From the NCBI RefSeq assembly GCF_037975245.1, contig NC_092562.1, positions 18,878,054 through 18,942,053 of the forward strand: a stretch of 64,000 nucleotides of DNA, in the 5' to 3' direction. The translations under genes and the position numbers were made by a program. Under the pieces are notes generated by a model. That model was not told where the DNA came from. It worked only from the letters and a program-made list of their open reading frames with translations, and searched no databases. Of the stretch, positions 55,619-64,000 are shown in pieces; positions within the stretch are counted from its first letter, which is position 1, and each line of letters begins with the position of its first letter. Source of the stretch: Apostichopus japonicus. Its lineage: Eukaryota > Echinodermata > Holothuroidea > Aspidochirotida > Stichopodidae.

Positions 55619-56057
55619 GATCGTTTGTCCCACCTTGGATTAACTTCAAAATGATTGCAGGAGATTGGGTAAATGATTATAAATTACCCAAGAATCTGAA
55701 TAATGGCGTTTGGTCGCAATCTAAGTTCTTGAATCAGGCTGTCCGAGTCCTTCACTGCCAGGTCAGAATTTGGGTTGTTGCACACTCGAGTCATAGTCCT
55801 TGAAAAACGGACTCGTAAGATACATCACAAATAGAAACCAATGTCTTAACGTGAAGGAAATTTACAGCTTTTTCTAAGTTTGATGTTCAGTCGTAATTTC
55901 GTATGTTTTTTCCTGAAACCAGGGAGTTGTTATGGAATAACAACTCCCTGCTGAAATACCAAACAACGTGCGTTATAACCTATCTACCCGCCATTTAGTT
56001 TGAACCATTGATGGCGCCCTTCATTTTCGAGTGAAAAATTTGTCATTACATTATAAT
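55619..56057. promoter_or_regulatory. TNPO1 upstream region
   Basis: The 440 bases before the TNPO1 start contain a CAGGGAGTTGTTAT hairpin (55920-55950) and an AT-rich leader just before ATG. A promoter should lie in this stretch, but I see no TATA box or named factor site. Confidence 0.35.
55920..55950. repeat. CAGGGAGTTGTT hairpin, copy 2
   Basis: The 14-bp perfect arms CAGGGAGTTGTTAT and ATAACAACTCCCTG flank a GGA loop. It is a second occurrence of the hairpin at 51563. Confidence 0.9.
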
Positions 56058-56162
56058 ATGGCTTTCTCGTGGCAGCCAGATCAAGCAGGGCTCCAACAAA
56101 TTCTGCAATTATTGCGAGAATCTCAAAGTCCAGACACCGAAACTCAGCGTGCAGTACAGCAG
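56058..56162 (+). CDS. TNPO1: TNPO1 exon 1
   Basis: The start ATG is followed by 35 codons and the donor GTATATTT, phase 0. The [17 protein letters not shown] block is diagnostic. Confidence 0.92.
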
Positions 56163-59100
56163 GTATATTTTTGACTTAATTTGATAAGTTTTATTGTTAT
56201 AACTCACCACAAATACGAAATAATATATGTTTCGCCACCACCCTCAATTGATTTAAGCCAACGTAGGATTGCTATCCTAACAGTATGTTCAATGGCAAAG
56301 CTTATGTCGTATATAGCGAGACGTTGTCACGCCAATTATCGTCTCGCCTAACCCATAATTACTAGTCACGAAATGTTAATGTTCGTTAACGTTAGGTTCG
56401 TTTACTCCTGTACCACTGATATTTTAGTATTACCGTTTGTTTTAAACGTACTGGGCCTAGTCTGTATGGTTTCAGACTGCGGAAAAAAAGCCTTCGGCCT
56501 GTACTAAATTTGTAACGTTAATACAGTAGGCTAGGAAAATCAACTATTTCGAACAAGACACATGTAGCCTAGGCCTAACCTAGACTTAATATGATTGAAA
56601 CCAAGCTAGTGTTAGCATAGGCTAGCTGAATGTTAAGTACGGGCCTCAGAATATATTATGCTATGTTACTAGTTTTGAGTATAGTGTCATGCCTTGGAGA
56701 GGTCTTAGGGCCTAGCTCATTTAAAATTCAACTTCTAGTAGGCAAGCTTAGCAAAGGGGGTCAAGTATGACCTTGAGTTAGTGTAACTTATAGTTATACT
56801 AGGCCTTAAGTTAGGCTAGGCTTTGGCAGCATTTCCTTGATGGCTTCTAATGTTCGGCCTATAGTTTGGCATATCAAGGTAAAGTTAGGTGCAGGCTATG
56901 CTTAACTTTTCCTGAATTTTCGATGAAAATACAAATAGCAACCTTCCTTAAAGCCTTTTTTTTATAGAAAATATTGTCAACGCTGCTGACCTCAAAGAAT
57001 TGCCTAAAACAATTTATAATCACAAGCCTAGATATTCAATGTAAACCAAGGAACTGCTTAACTAAGTTTGGAGTAATTGCAAACTACCAGGCAACCCGCA
57101 AACAACACCTTACGAAATGGTCGCTTCGCTGTCACTTTAGGCTAGGCAAACTTTTGAGCAACATCACTCATTGACAAATTGCTTTTGAGAACAACTCAAC
57201 ATACATGGTTTACAGCTTTCATTTGGCTTCATTGCCAGGGTTAATTTTCGTGTATTGGCATTTTGTACAGGATTTTTTTTAAAATGTTAGCAAGCCCTGT
57301 AGCTCTGCTGGCTACGTTATTGGATTTAGCATTTCAGCCAAATATGCTAGATACATGAATCAGAAAAATTATGCAAAGTTTGCAATTTCGTTTGCAAAAA
57401 CTTTTAGGTAAAATCGTCAGTCCTAGGAAGTTATATTTACTATTATAACTAGACAATTGAAAGCCTAAAGACAAACTATTCAAACTTGCTGTATCTCAGT
57501 AATCAGTTCTCTGCCATTAAACTGGTTACCTACCATCAAAGCACATCAATGTTGTTTCATCATGAAAGGTAAATTTCTCATTTGTTGAATGGTAGGGTAA
57601 TTAAATTAATAGTGAATGATAGATTGAAACAAGGTCTTATGTTGTTTTGGTGGTTTACACATTCATCATAGACATACAAAATACATACACTGTAAAAATT
57701 TAAATAACTTAAATACCTAGTACTTTCAGTTGATTATGATTGAAGCTAACTATTTTTTTGTTTGGACGGACATACTGCATATTCTGTAGCTAAAATGTAG
57801 GACATTTGCAAATATACCACAAATCCAAAAATAGATATATGAAGAAACATAATGAGAGATATGAACTACCAGAGGCAGTTTGTGTGACAGATACCTGAAC
57901 CCCTGAATAGGCCTGTAACAATAGGCAAAGCCTTTGGAATGAAATCAGCCGGAAAAATTACCCCAGAGTAAAAACTCTTCGAAATATTTGAATACTTCAT
58001 GATCCGAAGCAATTCATTTTGCAAATAGAAATGACAATTCATGTGAATTAACAAAATCCATGAGAGCAAACTTCTGCTAAGCATAGTTGGTTGATGGAAA
58101 TCACATTTTTGTTTTAATTATGGTATGGAAGAGCACGGCACATTTTTAAGAAAATGTTTATGATTGTCCATAGGATTTTTGGTTGTATAAACGAAAGCAA
58201 AACTGAGGTATCCCCGCTTTTTAAAGCAACAAAATCTGGGCAATTAGGTGTTTTGGTTTCAATGATGATCATAACATTTGCATTCATGATGGCTTATGTG
58301 TTAATGTATAAGTGTGTGCGTTTGTAACACCCAGCTTGTAAACAAAATATCTGAAGAAGTGAAATGTCGGCCCAATTTCATATTTGGTGTGTAGAGATTA
58401 CCACATTGAGTTAAAGAAGTTTATTGTTTTTGTGGAGGTCAAGGCCTTTGGGGTCAAAACGGGTCAAATTGTAAAAACCTTGTAATCATGATATCTCCAG
58501 AAGGTAAGCTTGGGCTGATCTCATATTTGGTGTGTAGAAGTATCACATTGAGTCCAAAGAGCTTTTGATTTTGGTGGAGGTCAAAGGTCATTTGGGGACA
58601 ACAGGTCAAATTGGTTTTTTTTATTTTTTTTAAAGAATAGATATTTTTCCAAGTTTGGTTTCAAGTGTTGAACACTTACGGCATATTTATAAGCTGTTCG
58701 TCCATCAGACAACCTAAGCAGGGTTTTAGGTTGTCCGACATGTCCGACAACTGTTAAATTTGAGCCCCGTAGAGTGAAGTGCTACGTTTATGAGGGTAAT
58801 GTCGCTTGTAAAGTTTTGTCCAATGCCCGCATTCTTTGGAATGAATTCAGTTTGAATTTATGGTCTGACAGACAAACTTTTTTATTCAGACTATGGTAAA
58901 ACCCTAAAAGACAGCAAATATGTATAAGGTTACTACACTCACTTGTGTTTGCCAGAGACAAACGCAGGATTCTGCTTCCTATACACAAGATTTTAGCCAG
59001 GGAAACAAAATCTTCAAACGACTTTTTCTTTTCGAGAAACAAACCCCTTCTTTTCTTCCAATCCTACAGATATATTGTTTGCAAAATCAAACCAACCAAT

Positions 59101-61202
59101 CGCAAGTTGTTAAGAATTGGTAACAACAGCATATTGCATCTTTTAGCCCACCCTGCCCCTCTTTCATCCGCCCTTGTAGCTCCATGCTTGACCTTACAGC
59201 AATTTCACCAATAACCAACTCTTCAAAAGTCCCTGTACCTACAGTGTGCAGATCTCACGCTAAATTCCATGCAGTTCATTACTGCATTTACATAGGCCGG
59301 TTTGAGCCACAGTTTCAACTGCACATGCACAAATCGTCAAAACCTGATCCAACATTTACCCGGGGTGTTTTGCAATGTTTTCAAACAACCAGGTCCACGA
59401 AAAATTATTGGTAGGTGCGGGGCTGGCCACCCCGCCCCTGTAAATTAGCGAAGCTAGGGCAATGGGCGATCTGCCCTATGTATTGTGTATAACATGCACA
59501 CAGTATAGGCAAAGATACGATCGCATCTTTACAACTGCACTAGTAAGAGTAGGTCATATCATAAACGCAATTGGTGTTCAATCGGGACGCAAGCTTTTTT
59601 TACAGGACGCAAACTTTTTTGGGGACTAACATCCATGGGACGCAAAGTTTTTTCTCTAGTAAAATTACTGCCATTCAGTTAGTTTATGATATAACTTAAT
59701 ATCGAAGACCTTAATCAAATCCATATGGTCTTTTCTATCAATTACATGAGTTTCATAAATTGCAGTCTGTCAGTCTTCGATAAACCTGTAGGCATTATAG
59801 AATTTACGAGATACATGAACTCAAATAACAGACATGATCTTATGACTAGTGCCAAAATATTGGGAATCCCCTTTCTAAGTTTGGATCTCATGGGCAGATA
59901 CCACCATGCATCTACTGTACTAGTGTATGTTTACGTACAGTAGCCCCATTTACATGGGTATCTAGTTTGAATGTAATAGTGTGCGCATAACTAACAGTGT
60001 TACTCAATAGAAGATGTCTGCTATGCAGTGTATGCATGCTTGTTGGTTTAGGGTTCTCTGTATATTTGCTACAGAATGTCAGCTCCAGTCAAGTAGCTCT
60101 TCTTGAATCGTCCAAGTTGACGTGGAGAATAGGTTAATGTATATATATGCATTTTATCAAATTAATAAACTGCCGAAAGAGACAAGTCATCAGGCAACAG
60201 GATTCCTTCATAACGTAATAAACTTATGTGAGAGATTTCAAGTTTAGGCCTACAGGTACATAGAATATCATCCTACTGTATTTGTACAGCACCGGTGTAA
60301 AGTCTAAAACAACATTATGTCAACATTAGCCCAGGGAAATCAGCCCTTAATGAATGTCTAGATACAGATGTCTTGTGCAAATAAATGATGTATTCTACCG
60401 CACTTACTGTGTTAACTGCTGAGAGAGGAAGTAGTCAATTCTGGCGCCTGGACTTCTCACATCGGTTTAATTTTGTGTCAACATTGGTGGGAGATTCCAA
60501 ATCAAAGTCTAGTGTTGTCCTACATGCACTTTGTTATTGTCGGTTGACAACTGCATCATCTTGACGTAAGCCCACCGAAATGGGTCTCTTTGAAATCTGG
60601 CCAGATGTATTCTATCACCAAACCCCGATGTACTGTACTCTATTACATTTGTTATTGAACGGAACATGTCGTTATGCATACATGTTTTCAATGTTACCAG
60701 CACCTACCGTACAGTACCATGTTGTTCACTGCTCTTCTGACAGCACATGAAAAGTATGTCGCAAGAAGAAGATCAAGCTGTAAGGCATTTGAATCATGTC
60801 TACTCTCAAATGAAAAATATCAGTTCAAACTCAATTTGGGTTCACTTTGCCTATTGCTTATTCCTGTAGCCTGGATGCTGGCAAGAAATATGAAAGGTAT
60901 TCCATTCTTCTTGTACATGGGTAAGTTATTATTTGGTAACCTCTGTGATGCAGTTTGGCATATTGGTTTTTAATGCCTGTCCATAAATTGTGGCCATTGT
61001 TAAAGTAAAGAACCAACAGATCCAAATCCTGATCTGCATCTATATAGTCCATTTGCATGTTTAAGTTACATGTCAGATGTCATAACATACTTTTTTTTTG
61101 TTTTTGTTTCCTGCACTCATTCACAGAAACTTGAAGATCTCAATCAGTTTCCTGACTTCAACAACTACCTTATATTTGTTTTAACAAAGTTAAAAAATGA
61201 TG
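56058..61202 (+). CDS. TNPO1: transportin-1, 5' part (two exons, runs off the window)
   Basis: Exon 1 (56058-56162) encodes [19 protein letters not shown] and [16 protein letters not shown]. Exon 2 (61127-61202) encodes [20 protein letters not shown] and KLKND, ending in phase 1. This is the conserved N-terminus of transportin-1 / karyopherin beta-2: the first HEAT repeat and the start of the importin-beta N-terminal domain that binds Ran. Transportin imports cargoes with PY-type signals, such as hnRNP proteins, into the nucleus. No third exon was found up to 64000, so intron 2 is longer than 2.8 kb. It could also be the only transportin of the organism, equal to both TNPO1 and TNPO2 of vertebrates. 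Confidence 0.93.
56163..61126. other. TNPO1 intron 1
   Basis: A 5-kb intron. TAGGCCTA-type words are dense at 56450-56830. A diverged tandem pair lies at 58320-58620. A triple GGACGCAA-CTTTTTT repeat lies at 59584-59655. No other gene is supported. Confidence 0.6.
58325..58620. repeat. diverged tandem pair, about 150 bp each
   Basis: The two halves share TCATATTTGGTGTGTAGA, ATCACATTGAGT, TTTTGGTGGAGGTCAA and GGTCAAATTG. The style (GGTCAAAGGTCA words) resembles the element at 25990-27164. Confidence 0.75.
61127..61202 (+). CDS. TNPO1: TNPO1 exon 2
   Basis: The acceptor is ACTCATTCACAG and the donor GTAAGTGT; phase 0 to 1. [16 protein letters not shown] is a hallmark of the first HEAT repeat. 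Confidence 0.93.
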
Positions 61203-64000
61203 GTAAGTGTATACTTTCTATTTTTGAGACGTGTCCTGTATGTCACATTCGGTACAGTACCTAGTAGAAATATCGAAATAGTTTTTTTTTTCTTTTGATG
61301 TCCCTTTTAGTATAATTTGACTTTGTAAATGTTATGCAACCAAGTTATCTTAGATACATCGAAGATGTTATTAAGTTGACTGTTGTTGGGAGATAGAAAG
61401 GCTTTAGAAGCCCAATGCATAGCTTGAACTTCATAATAATACAAAGAAAGTGTGTTTTGGGGGTTGGCTCATCGTCAGTACAATTTAAATACACATACCG
61501 GTTCTGTGGCCGAGTGGATAAAGGCGGTGGCATTTGAAACAATGAGGCTTAGCTATCGGGAGGTTCCCAGTTTGATACCCGGCCGGGTCGTAGTACGGTG
61601 GGTTTTTCATCCAAGAGCAATTGATCTACAGTTTTCCCATCTGAAATGGCTTTCTAAAATTGAGAAGATTCCAAATTTGAGTTAAAATGTTGAATTGGAA
61701 GCCGACAGACATGTAAGTTGTAATCCATAAGCCCTTTCGGGTTCCTCCCACATTTTAGGTCGCTTAAACGTCCTAAAAATAACTGCTGATTATTATTATT
61801 ATTAATAATGTTGTTGAAATATGTATTTTTCCTCAGTCATGCCCCCCCTGTGTAGCAGAAATGTACAGTATGCCAAAAGAGGATGGCTTGGCCAGTTGAC
61901 TGTCCAGCCATAGAGTAGACTGCCAGACAATAGGCAGAATGATTATAAATAAAAAATGAAACTATTTTAGCCAGTGATGAAGTTTTTGACACTTTTTCAT
62001 GCTTGCTTCTAGGACACTCATAAGGTGCAACAGAAAGGTGATATTTGTTGAGAAAAATGGGGGGAAATCTCCATGCTGTACTGTACATACTCGTCCGCTT
62101 AAAAAAACTAACATATTGCCAGCGAATTACATACGTATTCTGTACAGTGGTCTCAGTTAAAGCAGGTTCGCCAGGAGGATGCTAGCATCAGTAACGATCT
62201 CTTGGCAAAGTACAGTATATTGTTTGTACAGTATACACTATGTACAGGCTGTACAGTATACAGTCTTAGTTTGATCATGGAGCTATTACCATGGTTTGAT
62301 TAATTGCACTCTTGTTGTACATTACTTACACTCCATAAGGTTTTTACCAAATCAGCCAGTTGGGGGGTCAGGTTTCCTACTGCTAATACCATCGTGTACT
62401 GTCCGCCCATGGCATGCTTCAAAGCACTCAAACTAACAGTATGAACAGTTCCTAACGGTTATTTGAAAGAAACTTGACAGTTATACCGTACTGATGATAG
62501 TGTCAGTGCAAGTGCGTTGAAGCAGGACATCAAAAGTGTCCCGAAAGGGTAAAACTGGTCCAGTCCAAATTCTGCTAAAACCTGCACAAAGCCTATAGAA
62601 TTGTGTGAATAATAAGCATATACACATATACACTTACCCTGTACTATACAGTCTACTGTTTACCGTACATACATGTTGGAGAAGAAATGCTTTTGTCCAA
62701 GCAGGTACACATTGTACATACAGTACTACAGTATGTAAGTGTATTTATAACTGTCAATTTACAGTCTCTATAATATACAAACATTGAATTCTAATAGTCA
62801 GGAATACCAAGTTTTCTCTTATTTTTTTAAAATTTTCAATGTTACCTCTTCTACACAAAAACATTTTGTATTTAAGTACAGAAATATTGGCTGATAAATC
62901 CTATGGTGGAGATATAAATCTGTTATTAAGATTGTACAGTAGTTGGCAGTATAAATTATGCCTGAGCAGTATCACGTCCGCACTACTGTAAAAATTACAG
63001 CATTTCCATGCATTCAAGGGAAGTCGATTGGCTGTAATGTTTTTGATATCATCCACAGTATTACAGTACACCTCTAGACATATCAGGAAATAAAAGTTCA
63101 AAGTTTGAAATCCTTTATTGATAAGACTCCATGCACAATAGTTTGAGAACATGTCTCCCTGTCTGGCAGATTACATCAAAGATTTATATCAAAAACTTGT
63201 TAGGAACGGTGAATGTCATAATCACAAAAAAATACAGATACAGTAGTTTGCATTGTCATCAGGATTGTGATTATTATCAGCTGTGTTGAACATTGCCCTT
63301 GTAGACAGTGAATTAACCTTGAAGGATGTTAAAATTCCTAGATTCTTAATGAACCGTTTGAAAAGCTTTTCTGGTCTGCTATGAATAACGTACAGTATAC
63401 TGTACATTGTGGTGCCAAGCTATTTCTTTATGTATATATTGACAATCAGGCCTTAAAGTTGCAAAAGGAGCTGGATGTGCGAGTTTGGGAAGATTTGTGG
63501 TCAAGATTTGACCAGTTGGAAAAATGATCTGTAATATTTTCACGAGCATCGTAATCATAATAAAATTACAATTTTGTAGTATCCTACGATACACCAGACA
63601 AGTAGACCGAAACAATTATTAATGAGTTAATGAGTAATTAATTTCAGCTGTGTGTACACAAATGTTTGTTTACTTCCCAAAGAAACTCAGCTGACTCATA
63701 CTTTGCAAAATGTTAACATTACCTTGGTGTACAATATATTATCTGAACACAGGAATTTAATTTACTGTTCATATCTTGGAGTAGTTTCTCATAGCTCAAG
63801 AATAATTGAACAATGTCCACATTTTGTTAGCCCTTTTGTGGTTTGTATGATTGTATCTACATCATTCCTCTTGTACCCGTCTCATATATATACTATTGTG
63901 GTCCGATCTACACTTGGTACAATTCTTGCCATACACCCCCCCCCCACACCCCCATTACCCACTTGAGGTCACTGTCCTCTTCCTTCCAAGCCTACCATTT
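61203..64000. other. TNPO1 intron 2 (open at the right edge)
   Basis: It contains the SINE at 61497-61806 and many GTACAGTA/TACTGTAC words (see findings). C-runs lie near 63937-63957. No third TNPO1 exon was found. Confidence 0.6.
61497..61806 (+). mobile_element. tRNA-derived SINE with ATT tail
   Basis: The tRNA(Leu/Ser)-like head has a perfect A box TGGCCGAGTGG (61507-61517) and a degenerate B box near 61569-61579 (AGTTTGATACC). Then come a body with CCCTTTCGGGTTCCTCCCAC and a 3' (ATT)n tail at 61789-61803. It lies in TNPO1 intron 2. The head differs from that of the SINEs at 18550 and 25402. Confidence 0.8.

Noticed and set aside
61203-64000. Third coding exon of TNPO1
   Set aside because: I searched by eye for the next conserved HEAT-repeat block in phase 1 after exon 2 and found none before the window ends.

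Overview
The window looks like nuclear DNA from a marine invertebrate deuterostome, most likely an echinoderm. The evidence is intron-rich animal genes with GT-AG introns, abundant TAGGCCTA-type motifs, and a mix of LINE, tRNA-SINE and hAT-like repeats. No species can be named from sequence alone. Reading frames were joined exon by exon by hand. In each complete model the exon lengths and phases add up to an open frame.

Layout. (1) Minus strand, 13720 to 83: a six-exon gene for a secreted or anchored protein with a signal peptide, one Ig domain and the first domain of a class I cytokine receptor (C-x9-C-x-W). The order resembles the CNTFR/IL6RA/IL11RA alpha receptors. It either stops at position 83 or splices on beyond the left edge. 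(2) 13721-20225: intergenic and repeat-dense. It holds nested hAT-like elements, a tRNA-derived SINE split by a hAT-like insertion, and a 71-residue candidate membrane microprotein (17075-17290). (3) Plus strand, 20226-37311: a complete 12-exon TMEM8/PGAP6 gene (751 aa, GPI-specific phospholipase A2 family) with one GC-AG intron. A 5'-truncated LINE sits in intron 1 and a second LINE 3' fragment in intron 2. (4) 37312-42849: 3' UTR and intergenic DNA between convergent genes. (5) Minus strand, 49627-42850: a complete nine-exon FBXW9 gene (F-box plus WD repeats, 453 aa). Its introns carry a 20-bp G-rich minisatellite, a 498-bp insertion with a 13-bp target duplication, and an 82-bp near-perfect hairpin. 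(6) 49628-56057: intergenic DNA with a large array of 21-bp repeats. (7) Plus strand, 56058 onward: the first two coding exons of transportin-1 (TNPO1), which runs off the right edge.

The genes have unrelated core functions: receptor-like extracellular protein, GPI-anchor hydrolase, ubiquitin-ligase substrate adaptor and nuclear import receptor. The one functional link worth noting is that the receptor-like gene lies head-to-head with PGAP6, whose family releases GPI-anchored proteins. Some alpha receptors of the CNTFR type are GPI-anchored.

The most unusual items are the cytokine-receptor-like gene, the 21-bp GATATC/GAATTC array, the split SINE, the local cluster of T9ACCCC motifs and the large intronic hairpins.
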